Below, piece after piece: positions 18,201-30,010 of a stretch of DNA of 64,000 bases. Location of the stretch: NCBI RefSeq assembly GCF_000143415.4, contig NW_003314267.1:1309309-1373308 (forward strand), in the 5' to 3' direction. The notes below the pieces were generated by a model. The model was given only the letters and a program-made list of their open reading frames with translations, made no database searches and was not told the origin of the DNA. The stretch comes from Selaginella moellendorffii (lineage: Eukaryota > Streptophyta > Lycopodiopsida > Selaginellales > Selaginellaceae). The position numbers and the translations under genes were made by a program. Each line of letters opens with the position of its first letter. Within the stretch, counting starts at the first letter, position 1.

Positions 18201-18968
18201 ATGAACAGGGGACTGGAGGGCCGTGTGGCGATCGTCACCGGGGCGTCCCGCGGCATTGGGCGCGAGATAGCGCTCACGCTCGCCTCCTACGGCGCCAGCA
18301 TCGTCATCGGCTACCAGAAGAATGTCGCGCAGGCCGAGGAGGTCGCCTCCCAGATCCAGTCGCTCCACGGCCAAGATCGCGCGCTCATCGTCCAGGTCGA
18401 GGTAAGCCGCGAGTCCGATGTGAAATTCCTCTTCGATGCCGCCGAGAGCCACTTCAAGAAGAAGCCCCACATCCTCGTCAACGCTGCCGGGGTTTTGCTC
18501 TCCACTTATCCCAAGCTGGAAGAAACCTCTCTCGAGGATTGGGACTGGGTGTTCTCGGTGAACACGAAGGGGTGTTTCATGGCTTGCAAGGAGGCTGCCA
18601 AGCGCCTGGACGATCGCGGCGGCGGAAGGATCGTCAACATCACGTCCACAGTGGTGGCGAATTTGCCACTGGGCTACGGAGCTTATGCCGCGAGCAAGGC
18701 TGCCGTGGAGACTTTCACCAAGATCCTCGCCAAGGAAGTTGGGGCGAGGAAGATCACTGCGAACTGTGTAGCTCCCGGGCCTGTCGCGAGTGAGCTCTTC
18801 TTTGAGGGCAAGAGCGAGGAGATGATCCAGCGATTCGTGGATCAAACGCCACTCAAGAGGCTCGGGGAAGTCAAGGATATTGTGGAGATGGTTGCGTTGA
18901 TCGTGAGCGATGCTGGCGAGTGGCTTAATGGCCAGGTGGTAAGGCTCAATGGTGGCTTGGCTATGTAA
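18201..18968 (+). CDS. Short-chain dehydrogenase/reductase (classical SDR)
   Basis: Intronless, 255 residues, the usual length of classical FabG-like SDRs. TGASRGIG (13-20) is the NAD(P)-binding glycine motif, NAAG is at 94-97, the active-site Asn is at 121 (VNTKG), the catalytic Ser at 149 (ITST), and the Tyr/Lys pair is YAASK with Y162 and K166. The APGPVASELF loop and the C-terminal NGQVVRLNGGLAM are also standard. No targeting peptide is present, so it is probably cytosolic. Substrate cannot be predicted; an oxidoreductase of ketone or alcohol groups is the family role. A fragment of a second copy lies at 40162-40290, and MHX sequence follows both copies. Confidence 0.92.
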   Translation: MNRGLEGRVAIVTGASRGIGREIALTLASYGASIVIGYQKNVAQAEEVASQIQSLHGQDRALIVQVEVSRESDVKFLFDAAESHFKKKPHILVNAAGVLLSTYPKLEETSLEDWDWVFSVNTKGCFMACKEAAKRLDDRGGGRIVNITSTVVANLPLGYGAYAASKAAVETFTKILAKEVGARKITANCVAPGPVASELFFEGKSEEMIQRFVDQTPLKRLGEVKDIVEMVALIVSDAGEWLNGQVVRLNGGLAM

Positions 18969-19036
18969 AGAAGCTATATCACTAAGAATACGGTTTTCGT
19001 TCTAGCAATCTGGAAGCTCTGCGAAATCTTGTCGCT

Positions 19037-19368
19037 CTGTGTCTTGGCAAATCTCCATGGAGTAGCGAGCTCTGGTGGACATGCCAGGACATCCACTGGC
19101 TTCTTCGTGGAGCTCCTCAAGTTGGAGCCATTGGAGCCACGACGTATCAAGAACAAGCTAAATGTCGTCTCCAAACATCCGAGAAAACGAAGCTCCATCA
19201 ATGCAAAGATGACAAAGGAGAAGACCCGGACCATAACAAAACATAAGACGAAAAGAAGAAAGAAAAAGGAATACTTACTGCCAAAAGTGATCATTGATGA
19301 ATCACCGTGAGTGAGATTTTTGGAGCACATTCCGGTGGTGGGATTCCTGATTCCCGTCTGAGCAAGTC
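19037..19368. pseudogene. MHX pseudogene fragment, partly inverted
   Basis: 19041-19120 matches, in direct orientation with small deletions, the start of exon 2 of the MHX gene at 42022-42137 (CTTGGCA-ATCTCCATGGAG, TCCACTGGCTTCTTCGTGG, AGCTCCTCAAG). From about 19123 to 19362 the sequence instead matches the reverse complement of MHX about 42368-42705, including intron 2 (CATCCGAG-AAACGAAGCTCC, ATCAATGCAAAGATGACAAA) and exon sequence (GGTGGGATTCC). It is non-functional. It lies 70 bases after the intact SDR, the same order as the SDR fragment and MHX on the right. Confidence 0.85.
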
Positions 19369-19369
19369 T

Positions 19370-22300
19370 AACATTGAGCTAGATTAGAAGAAAAGTACAA
19401 ATATAATAGCGAGAACTTATGATTCTTTAAGGATCATTGTAAATCAGACAGAGTAATCTCACATGTTTGAACTCCTTGTCAGGCTTAGGTGGTTGATCAG
19501 ATCTATAATGTTGTTCTTGTTGCTACTGCCGTTCATCATCATCATGAAGAAATTGCCAGTGGTTGCTTGCAATTGTTATGTTTTTCTCTTTCCACCTCTA
19601 CTTGGTATTTTGAGATTGTTCTTGCCCATACCACTAGTGGCACTTGTTATCAGAACCATCATCACTACCTCCTGGTGCTGATGACATACAGTTTAGGCCA
19701 GTTATGCCAAAGAAAGCCATAAACATGACTCTATAGGTCAGCCAACTTTACTTCATGTAATAAATGTCTTTCAGATATACATTTTTAGTATATTTCTCAA
19801 TTTCTTCTTCAGGTATCTTCGATTAAAACGTTTCGTTACACGGGGGGGGGGCGGGTGACATGGATAGGGAACCTGAGTTAGGTGGGATGTACAAGGAGTG
19901 GAGATTGGAGTCTCGGTCCAGGCCATGGGACAAGAACGGTGGGTGATTTGGAAGCCATTCTAAGGGCACACATACACGAATCTCGGCAATGGTATCAACA
20001 TGGTGGAGGTTGTTGTTAGCAATGGTCCAGATATGCTACTCTCCAAAAAAGGAACAAGCCAGAGCAACTAAGTGGTGGATCTCATGCTTTAAAACACAAA
20101 TAGAGGAGGGACTATTATGGCAATGGAAACCTCTAGACAGGGTGTTAAAGGTGGCATGTGGAGGAGACATAGAGCTAGATAGGATAAGACCAAGCCCCCC
20201 TCTTCTTCTGGGGATGACAATTAAGGAGGGGCTTGTGTGAAGGAGGGAAGAATGATATGAATTAGCCTAAAGGGCTTTACAACCAAGCAATTACCCCCAT
20301 GTATATCCATTCTCAATCTCCCTGAAGGACCAATATGAAAGAGCAAGAGTAACACCTTGATAATTTGGGCTAGATTGCATTCTTTCCTTCAACTAGAGAA
20401 GAAAATCCTAACCAACTATTTTAAAGAAATTTTAAAATACAAGAATATTTTATAATATTCTTCCAAAATATTATAGTATTCTATAACTGGCAAAAAGGCA
20501 AATGCTTAATTATAAAGACTGGTTCATATAAAGGATAAAGTATCTTTTCAAAGTATATTTCTCTTTACTCTTTTATGTTTGTTCTTAGATGCACAAGAGT
20601 TCACCTGTGGCAAAGTGGGCTTTACAATTCATTGATGATATGTTTTAAAGACATTAAGAATATGGCTGTCTAATAAAAATTGGAAAATCTTTAGATGACT
20701 GCTTAAGTGCATGAACTTCAGACTGAAGACCACTTGAAAGATGCATTCCTTATGGCTGTAATTTTCATTAACACAATTAATCACGTTGTTTTAAATGACT
20801 TGAAATATATGTAGCTCACTTTTAAAATTTTAACTGGATTCAGTTAAATATAAACCAATATACAGTCCATGTGGCACATAAAAATTAGTTACACAGAATT
20901 AACAATCACTCACCAATGATTGCCATCGATCGATCGTGGAACACAAAGCCACTTTGTCACAAATTCAGCCAGTATAATGGTCCAAGATCAAGTGCTCATA
21001 TGTGACATCACTCTATTCGTAAGGAACTTAGTTGGCCAATACAGCCATGCACATTGGATTCTAAGGTTCTAGAAGTTATTTTAGAGTATGTTTCTTTTTC
21101 TTATTGATTCCTTATAAATTATTTTTTATGCAATTGGTGAGTTAAAAAATCCTCCAAAAGTCAAAGACACTAATAAGGATTATAAAGTTGAATGTAGCTT
21201 TTCAATGGTAATTAGCAAGGATTTACTAGTTAGACCATCCAAACAATTAGTCTAGATTCTAATGGATAATGGAGGTTTAGGATTAGTTTCAATTCCTAGG
21301 TGACAATGCAATCACCAACTCAAGGAGGGTTTAAAGTAGATAAAAAGCTAGTTTTTAATATTATTGACAACTTGAAAGGTAAAATAATAAGCTTTAGAGC
21401 ACATGATGATAATTTTGCCTATGAGATCAAAATTTAACATGTTTATGAAGCATTAACTCAAGATAAAGAGTAAAGCTTTCCCTTTTAGTTGTAATTTTAT
21501 CTTCATATATCTCCCAAGATTTTAAGGATTCACAATGACAACATATCCAAATTCCATTTTATGATCACATGTGTTACATTTTCCATTATGTGCATTGCAC
21601 ATAAGTTTAGATGGGGTGTAAAAGCTCATTTACAATGACAAGTTCTTTTTCCCCCATTTTTTGCAATTTATTTTAATGCAGCTACAATGAAAAGAACTCA
21701 AAGAATGTTCATTTGGAAAGGTGAATAAAGTTGAGTTATTTTGATATGACTAATGTAGAGCAAGGTGATAAAGATGGCACATATATACTACTGTTTGTGA
21801 ATTTAAGATTTGGTGGTTTGAAGCTTTATATAAAATTTTAAAAGTTAAAGAAAGCTAGTCTTAGAGACCTAAGAGAGATACTTGAAGGTAATCTGGATGA
21901 CTTCCAATGTGGGTTAAATAGGAAGAAAATAAAAGGCTGGGTTAAGTTAAATATCTTTTGTAGAATGTGCTTAAAACCATTGAAACTTATGGTTATATAA
22001 ATAGATTTAGAGAAATACTTTCTACAACTTAGCTCCCCTATACTTGAAAATATTTTTTCTTGTTCACAAGCTAGAACACCTCTATAACCATTTCAAAGCT
22101 TTTTTTAAAGGATTTAATCCTTCATGATAACTTTTATGCTATGTCATTATAAAATATGCATGACAAGCCAATTTGTATAATTTTTCCATTCCTTTTGTGT
22201 TCCATAAAGCAAAATTAACATAAAAATTTATATACATAATGAATATGCTAAGAAGTGATGATTAATTAGAGCTAAATATTGAAAACAAAACACTTTACCA

Positions 22301-24299
22301 CATGTTTATTTGCTCTTTTATTGATGCATAGGGAGAGAATAAGTAAATATCTTTGCAAATATTGCAATGTTAAAGGTGTGTAAACCTAGCTTCATGAGAA
22401 AAATATAGGCATCTTCTATAATTCTTTCCATGCATTCAATATTAAGACCATTCTAATTGCAATAATCCTTTGCAATTATAAAATTTTCTCCAAAATACCA
22501 CATGCCTAAAAGGTGTCTCTTTCCTAAATAACTTGATTAAAATATAAAAATGTATGTTGATACTTACCAAATGATATTTAAGATGATTATGATATAAAAA
22601 GTGTCTTGCTTTATCACCTTCTAAAAAAGGTTTACAAGTCTTTCTGACTTCTCAATTCATATATGTCTTCCATGTAAACTAACTTTTGACAAAAACAATT
22701 TCACTTTTTTTATAGCTAAATTTGATGTAGATAATGGTTGTTTGTTCCATACAAACATGGGAAAGAGCATTATTACCTTTTCCACAATTCTTACAAATGC
22801 ATGTAAAGTGCAAATGTGTATATGTTGAAGGGGTATTGGTAAAATTACTAAGGATATATCTCAGTTTGGTAGTAAAAATAGAGAACTAAAAGTTCACCCT
22901 ATTGACTCAGTGTTAGTGTATAAATTTAAATCACTAATTTAAAATAGAAGAGTTCTACATTATACATTAAAAATTACTTATACATTAAAAAAACACTCTT
23001 ATTTAAACCATAAAGACATTTTATGGTTTTAAATTTGTAGTTAGTATTCCACTTTGAATTTCTCATGACTATCTACATAAAGTATTTCATCATAATTATA
23101 AAATCTAATAACCTCTAGAAGTTGGGTTTAGGACAGAAAAAACTTTAAGGACTTGAGGTTTTCTTGTAGAACTTGATAAATCCCAAGAAAACTATATAAT
23201 AAAAGGAAAATTAGGCTTAAAAGAAAAAACAATTATATATCAAAGATCATATTTTGATAGTGTATGCATATGATCTTGCTGTAGCTGAATTTTGAATGCC
23301 TTGTTCATGATGCTAATAGATACACACTCCATTGATTAATTTTCCATTGCAATTCTCCTCTTTAATGTTATAAAACTTTACTATTACTGGTAAGACCTTA
23401 AGGATATCAACCCAAATATTATTTTAACAAATATTATATTTGTCAGAAATTGTTTTATGTTCAATATCTATACTTCAATTAATGTGGAGGAAGACACCTA
23501 ATTTAGTTATCATATTTAGCATGCATTTAACTCTCATAGTCACAATTTATTGTGTAATTTTCATGTGGTAAGATTGTGGTAGTATTGCTTTCCTCCTAAG
23601 ATTAGATTTTAGAGCATTAAAACTAACTTTATACACCTGTCTCAAGATTCCCACATGATTGCAAACAGTTTGTATATTTTAAAGGCTAAAAGTTGAGAAT
23701 TACTTAAATCAAGCTACTTCACAAATAAAGACTTCACATAAGAATATCATTGATTGCTAGGTTTTTGCTAGGTTTTACCAGCTCTTCTTTACTTCATCTA
23801 GATAAAAGATATTCTGGCAAAAGTGAATCTGCATTTTCCTATTGCCCTTCCAAATGCATAATTTACAAAAAGCTTGAATGTAATGTTTAAAATGTTCTTA
23901 TCTTTATACTTTCTTTGGTTTTGTTTAACAAGAACTAAAAGGTGTTTCTTTAATCAAGACAAGCTTTTGCTTCAAAAAACTTACCTCTTCTATTTATACT
24001 TTTTGTTTAGGGGAGAGAGTTTTATGTAGATGCATCACTTTAAATTTATGTTTAAGTCTGGCAAATTGTTGTTCACTGTCCTTATATTTAAGTTGTCAAA
24101 TTTGTTTTTAATTATCTAAACAATAGAATGACTATAAAACAATAATACCTTATCTTTACTAAGCATACCTTTAAAACTTCAAAAAGGATTTGCAGGAACA
24201 TCAAGAGGAGGTATTGGTGGATTTGTAGATGGTGCCAATTGTTCCTAATGCCTTTGAATGAAGTATTTTAGTCATTGCATATGCATAATTTCTAAAGGA
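19370..24299. other. AT-rich gene-poor interval
   Basis: About 5 kb of AT-rich sequence with no ORF above 90 codons that looks coding. A run of nine G near 19843 could be an assembly junction. Small ORFs near 19489 and 19989 match nothing I know. This is probably decayed repeat sequence; the left part of the older retroelement may extend into it. Confidence 0.5.
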
Positions 24300-24552
24300 T
24301 CAGTTTATTAAATGTTATGCATACCTTATAAACTTGTGATCCAACTTGCTACAACACTTGATATGGTCCCTTTCACTAAGAAAGGACACCTTAGATAAAC
24401 CACATACCATAAATATGGGAAAACAAATTAACATCAAGTCATCCACTTTGTACTTTGTAGGTGGATGATGATGGGAGTTGTAGTGCTATTATTGTCCCAT
24501 TTATATATGGCTTATGTATTCGGCAAACTTTGCTCAGATAAGTGGAAGAATG
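24300..24552 (-). mobile_element. Integrase C-terminal remnant of older Ty3/gypsy element (left part)
   Basis: Read on the minus strand this stretch resembles an integrase C-terminal segment (K-VDDLMLICFPYL, then after a frameshift GPYQVL and QVGSQVYKV), with stops. It continues, across the inserted element at 24553-30010, the integrase remnant that ends at 30011, so both belong to one older element. Confidence 0.55.
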
Positions 24553-24913
24553 TGTCAAGACCCCCAACAAGATCAAGATTGGAAAATGCAGAAGACAAAG
24601 AGAAAAGCTAATGGAAACGAAGAAAAAGCCTTAGACTAGCATTGATTTAGATTGTGGAGAAATGGAATAAGGCTAACCTATATATACTATAAGTTGATGA
24701 AGCTCCACCACCCTTGAATCAAGGACGGCCTAAATATAGCTAAGGTCAAGGAGGTGCCATGTCATCATCAAGAATGTGATTCAAGACTCAAGAATCATAT
24801 AGGAAATCAAAGAGTCAGGAATAGGGAAGTGTCTCGAGAGTCAGAAATATAGTCTGTAGGTCAGGAATCCAGTGAGAGTCAGGAATGTGGCAAGAATTGG
24901 GGAATTCCTGATA
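24553..24913 (-). repeat. 3' LTR of the chromovirus-like element
   Basis: 361 bp, closely similar to 29626-30010. In element orientation it starts TATCAGGAATTCC (TG mutated to TA) and ends in CTTGACA. A purine-rich tract (GAGGAGGGGG) abuts it internally, as expected for a polypurine tract next to a 3' LTR. It is flanked by GAATG, which nearly matches AAATG after the other LTR, a likely 5-bp target duplication. Confidence 0.85.
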
Positions 24914-25009
24914 GCACCCCCTCCTCAAGAACGAGTGGAACGAGGATGTGAATTAAAACGAAGAGGAGGATGAGATGGGCAGTGAGGGACGGGAAAGGGA
25001 GAATGAAAA

Positions 25010-26283
25010 GAATGAGGACTGGGATGAGAAGGATAGGGGTGGTGGAAGTTCTGAACAAAGTCAAGAGAATGAATCAGGTTGTTTACAGGTTCCCAAGTGC
25101 ATTCCTCAGGTCCATAACACTTCCAGTTTACCAGATAGTAGAGTTTAGACTATGAGATCTTGGAATCAAGGATGTCCTAAACCTCATACTCAGACCTATC
25201 CTTGAGCTACACAAGTGGAGGTGGAGGAATGACTCGATTTGGAATAGGATTGGGAATATAAGGCTTAAGGAGAGAGGAGTGAAAAATGGAGTGAATTTGA
25301 TATGAGGAGGGAAGTGCAAGGCGATAAGTGACAGGATTAATGATGGCAATGACAGGGAAAAGACTAAGGCATTTGAAATCGAGTTTGGGACATGGCCTAG
25401 TGGTGGAGATATTTCGCATAAGGAGCCAGACTTTATCCCCGATATTGTAAGGGGGACAATCCTGACGATGGATATTGGCAAATGTTTTATGAGATTTCTG
25501 AGCACGATGGAGGTGGAAGGAGATGGAGTTGTGGATTTCCTGGAGGTTGGAGACAAATGCCTCAGAGCGGGGATTTAAACAAGAGGATTCGGATGGAGAA
25601 GGAAGTGAAAGATTGAATCGAGGATTGCAGCCAAAGTTTGCAAAGGAGGAAACTTGAAGAGAGTTGTTATAGAAGAACTCAGCAAGGGGAAGGATATTGA
25701 ACCAGTCATCTTGATGATAGTTGATGAAGCACCTCAGGAATTGTTCCAACGTCTGAATTGTTCGCTCAGACTGTCTATAAGTTTGAGGATGATACGTTGA
25801 AGAGAGGTTGGCCTTCACTCCAAGCAATTGCAAGAACCATTGCCAGAAATGAGAGATGAATTGAGGTCCCTGATCTGAAACCACATCTGCAGGAATCCCA
25901 TGAAGTCAAAAAATTTCCTTGAATACCAGTTTTGCCATGTCCTTGCCCGAAAACTCCTTGGTATATGGCAGGAAGTGCACCATCTTTGTGAAGCGATCCA
26001 TCACAACTAAAATGTTGTTGAAGCCTCTAGAACTCAGAAGATCACTCAAGAAATCCATGGTGATGGATTCCCAAGGACCTGAAGGGACCGGGAGGGAACG
26101 AAGCAAACCTGAAGAAAGGTGGTGAGGTACCTTGTTCCGGGCGCAAGTGTCATAGAAGGTAACAAAATCTTTGATGTAGTCGTCCATGTGGGGCCACCAA
26201 AAGTCTTGTGCAACTAGGTCATAGGTTTTCGCAATGCTGAAGTGACCAGCAGTCGGGCTATTGTTGCACACTATCAGGACCAA
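25010..26283 (-). pseudogene. Integrase and chromodomain-like end of retroelement
   Basis: 26283-25906 carries the integrase zinc-binding region (GHFSIAKTYDLVAQDFWWPH, FVTFYDTCARNK) and core start (ITMDFLSDL). 25884-25207 continues the core (MVSDQGPQFISHFW, YHPQTYRQSERTIQTLEQFL) and the C-terminal barrel (VWLLMRNIST, HSIFHSSLLKPYI). Further left, on the same strand, YYLVNWKCYGPEECTWEP is a chromodomain with two in-frame TAG codons just before it. It is broken and not functional. Confidence 0.82.
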
Positions 26284-26364
26284 CCTTTGAGCATCACTTT
26301 CAAGAACGTAAAGCTACTCCCCATGGTACAACAAGCCATCTAAGAACTCAAACTCATCAAATTG

Positions 26365-27818
26365 TCAGTAGTCGGGAGTCACTGGGTGTCTAGCCTGAAG
26401 ATGGGGGAAAATGTCAATGGCGAGGTCGTCGGATTGAAGATTGTTTTTTATCACATCCATTAAGGAGGAGTCCTGAGGGGCCAGAGAAATTGCTATAACG
26501 TGAAGCCGATCAGGACCGAGGATAGCTTGATCCTGTTGATCAAAGGCAGGATTACCAGGCCTGAGACTGAGATAGGAGTGCCTTGAAAGAGCATCCTGAA
26601 GCCTTCCAGGTCTGTACTTGATAACAAAGTCAAACCGACTCAAGAATTGTGCCCACCTTGCTTGACGACGGGTCAAAACTCGGGAAGTGGCAAAGTACTC
26701 AAGATTTTTGTGATCCGTCCAGACCGTTGTTTGATGGCTTGCCCCCTCCAAGAAACGATGCCACTCTCCAAAGGAATCCATGATGGCAAGGAGCTCCTTG
26801 TCATGGATTTCGTAATTGATCTCCGTAGGTTGGAATTTCCGAGAATGGAAAGTGACCAGATGAAATTCCTGATCCGCTCCGAGTTGAGACAACACAACAC
26901 CGATGGCAAAGTCGGAGGCGTCCTCCTCAATGAAGAAAGGTTGTGAAGGATCAGTGTGGATCAAGACGGGAGTAGAATTGAAAGCCGCCTTGAGTGTGTC
27001 AAAGGCCTACTGAGCAGCAGCAGACCAAGAGAAGGGAACATCCTTGCGAGTGAGATGCGTGAGAGGAAGGACAATGTCAGAGTAGTGAGCAATGAATTGC
27101 AGTAGAAGTTGGTGAAGCCAAGGAAAACCTGAATGTCTGACATTGATTGTGGAGGCTCTCAGTCGAGAATAGTCTTGACTTTGGTAGGATCTATCGTGAT
27201 ACCCTCGGGAGTGACAATGTATCTAAGGAACTCCATAGACTCCTGATTGAAGGAATATTTCTTAAGCTTCGCATATAGGCCGTGTTCCCGCAGCTTCACC
27301 AGCACCTTGAGCACATGCTCGTCGTGCTCCTCCTGAGTTTTTGAGTAGATGAGGATGTCATTGAGGTAGACGATCACCATCTGATCAAGAAACTCCTAAA
27401 AGACGTTGTTTGCCATGTGTTGGAAAACTGTTAGAGCATTTGTCAAGCCAAACGGCATGACAGTGTACTCGAAGTGGCCATAGTACGTTCGGAACGCAGT
27501 CTTCCATTCATTGCTAGGCTAGATCTAGATCAGGTTGTATGCTCCACGGAGGTCGATCTTGGTGAAGAAGTGGGCACTGCCAAGGCGTTCCAATAGGTCC
27601 GAGATCAGGGGCAGCGGATAATGGTTCTGAACAATCACCTTGTTCAAACCTCGGTAGTTGATGACTAGTTGCAAACTCCCATCCTTCTTCTTGACAAAGG
27701 AGACAAGCACTCCAACCGGGGACTGCGAATGCTGAATGTACCCCGAGGCAAGGTTCTTGTCCACGTACTCTTTGAGGGCCTTAAGCTCGGACGGGATAAC
27801 CCGTAGATAGGCCCCCAT
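26365..27818 (-). pseudogene. Reverse transcriptase and RNase H of retroelement
   Basis: 27818-27525 holds RT motifs (ASGYIQHSQSPVGVLVSFVK, KKDGSLQLVINYRGLNKV, FFTKIDLRGAYN). 27380-27159 holds the catalytic-loop region, where the usual YxDD reads YLND. 26964-26365 is RNase H (FFIEEDASDFAIGVVLSQ, HDKELLAIMDSFGEW, TDHKNLEYF). Stops and frameshifts separate the three pieces, and the changed catalytic aspartate means this copy cannot be active. Confidence 0.85.
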
Positions 27819-28322
27819 GGAGGTGACGCTCCTTCCTATAAATCAATGTGATAGTCATAAGGTCAATGAACAGGCAGTACACTACATAAAGGAAAATAGG
27901 TTCTTCATGAAGGAGTTCTTTCATAGTGATTGTGGAGATAGGAGGAGGCATACGATTGAATGGAATGATGAGACGAAGATACTGTCTAGTGTAAGATGGA
28001 AGAGAGGGGAAAGAAGAGGGTGAAAACTTTGTAGAGTCAGGAATAGAACCCTGATTTGAGTTTAGGGAACTTTTCCTAATTTGGACTCGATGAACAGCAA
28101 GGGAAGACATGGGAGAGACAAGATGTAATTCCTTCCAACAGATCTGAGGCTAGTGTAGTTGGAACCAAGGAAGGCCGAGCACCATAGAGGAGGACTTGTT
28201 GTTGATGATGTTGAAGGCAATATCAGTGATAGTGGACTGGATGTGTACTCAAATGGGCAACGTTCCATAAGTCCAGAAGATGGAGACATAAAATTCCCGC
28301 CAATGCCTTCAACCCTCAGATC

Positions 28323-29400
28323 CTATATGGTAAGAGAAAGAGGAATGTGATGTCGGGCAGCAAAGTCCGTGTCCATGAAGCAGGAAGTTGCACCCGAGTC
28401 TAGTAGCGCTAGAGCCTTGAGTCCTGATTGTCCGGTGAAAGAAAGGAGACATGGGATGCGGAAGTTGCGGGAATTGGTAGTGGCTTTGATGAAATGTGGT
28501 GAGGAGCTTGATAAAGAAGAAAAGTGATTTTTATTTGGGGAGTCCAAACAAACAACCCTTACTCTGTTTGGATAGGGCCGTTTCTTGACTGCAACAGAGG
28601 TGGACCTTGAAGCAGAGTGAACTCGAGCAGTTGGAGAGGCTTCTTGGGACACACAGCTGCTTTGTGATTAGGATCAGCACAGTAGAGGCAAAGATTATGA
28701 GATACTAGACGTTGCTTCTCAGCAGGACTTAACTTCCCTCGGATGAGTCGGGGAGTACCAGAGATATCCATCGGGACTGGAGCAGTAAGTTCAGGAGTAT
28801 GCCCTGAAGACTCAAGCTAGGATTCCTAAGTCTAGGACGGGAAAACAGTAGCGCAACGACTTTCCTGATGACGTTCAAAGAGACAATTGTTGTATCATAT
28901 AGCTTTGTTGATGGCGTCCAACAGGTCTGTGGGATCTTCCATGGTAAGCAACAAATCCTTAACACCATTGTTGAGACTGAAACGAAATTGATTAATTAGG
29001 GCCTGTTCATCTCACTGAGTGTCCAAGGCAAGGAGTTGGAACTTCGCAGCATAGATTGAGGTAGGACGAGACCCCTGAGAGAGACGTCTCATATTTGTGG
29101 TGGCAGCCCGAACTCGATCCGTCTCGCCAAAACATGCTTCGAACTTTTCTTTGAACAACTGAAGATCCATTAGCTCCGGAACCACGAACCCTTTCATGCT
29201 CTTCTCCAGGAGAGGAGAAAACCATGACAAAGCTGCACCTTCGAGTAGCGTCCCGATCGTGCCGATTTGAGACTCAGGAGTGGGGTACTACTGATGTTGA
29301 AGTGTGAAGATCAGCTCCATCTGGTTCAGGAATCCGTGAAGCTCCAAACATTTGCCTGAAATCTTCACCGGGAAACTCATCTTCGGTTCAAGAACTCTAC
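28323..29400 (-). pseudogene. gag and protease region of retroelement
   Basis: The minus-strand ORFs around 29230-29007 (LFKEKFEACFGETDRV, SIYAAKFQLLALD) are capsid-like gag. 28771-28559 has a zinc knuckle CLYCADPNHKAAVC (CxxC, H, C). 28652-28323 has the retropepsin motif LALLDSGATSCFMDTDF. The pieces lie in different frames, so the polyprotein is broken. Confidence 0.78.
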
Positions 29401-29625
29401 TTGATCCTTGAGCCAAAAGTGAAGCAAGCTCCTATTGCATGTGAAGAAGAGTCGCCTTCAACTCAGTATTCTTAGATTGGATTTTTGCAAGGACTTTGGC
29501 AAAGAAATTAGGATGGCTTGGAGACTCCATCGGCAAAGAAGAAATAAAAGGGGGGAAAAAGGCAAAGGTAGTCAAAAAATCAAAACGAGCAAAAGCAAAA
29601 ACAAAAAACACAATCTGAATTAAAC

Positions 29626-30010
29626 TGTCAAGACCCCAACAAGATCAAGATTGGAAAATGCAGAAGACAAAGAGAAAAGCTAGTGGAAACGAAGAAAAGG
29701 CTTTAGATTGACGTTGATTCAGATTGTGGAGAAATGGAACAAAGTTAATCTATATATACTATAGGTTGATGAAGCTCCACCACTCTTGGATTGAGGACGC
29801 CTAAATATAGCTGAGGTCGAGGAGGCACCACGTCATCATCAAGAATGTGGTTCAAGACTCAGGAATCATACGGGAAATTAGAGAGTCAGGAATAGGGAAG
29901 TGTCTCGAGAGTCAGGAATAGGGAACTGTCTTGAGAGTCAAGAATATGGTCTGTAGGTCAGGAATCCGGTGAGAGTCAGGAATGTGGCAAGAATTGGGAA
30001 ATTCTTGACA
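29626..30010 (-). repeat. 5' LTR of the chromovirus-like element
   Basis: 385 bp with TG...CA ends (TGTCAAG and CTTGACA, themselves complementary). It differs from the 3' LTR mainly by a tandem copy of about 26 bp (AGTCAGGAATAGGGAA block near 29884-29935) and scattered substitutions, so the insertion is not very recent. Confidence 0.85.

Larger units (their letters stand above)
24553..30010 (-). mobile_element. Ty3/gypsy chromovirus-like LTR retrotransposon, degenerate
   Basis: A 5.46-kb element on the minus strand bounded by two LTRs (29626-30010 is 5', 24553-24913 is 3'). The domain order is gag with CCHC knuckle, aspartic protease (LLDSGATSCF), reverse transcriptase, RNase H, integrase and a chromodomain-like end, which defines the chromovirus branch. 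All open stretches are broken by frameshifts or stops, so it is inactive. It is inserted inside the integrase of an older element (24300-24552 plus 30011-33000). The sequence next to the 5' LTR (GTTTAATTCAG) does not match a tRNA primer site I recognise. Confidence 0.88.
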
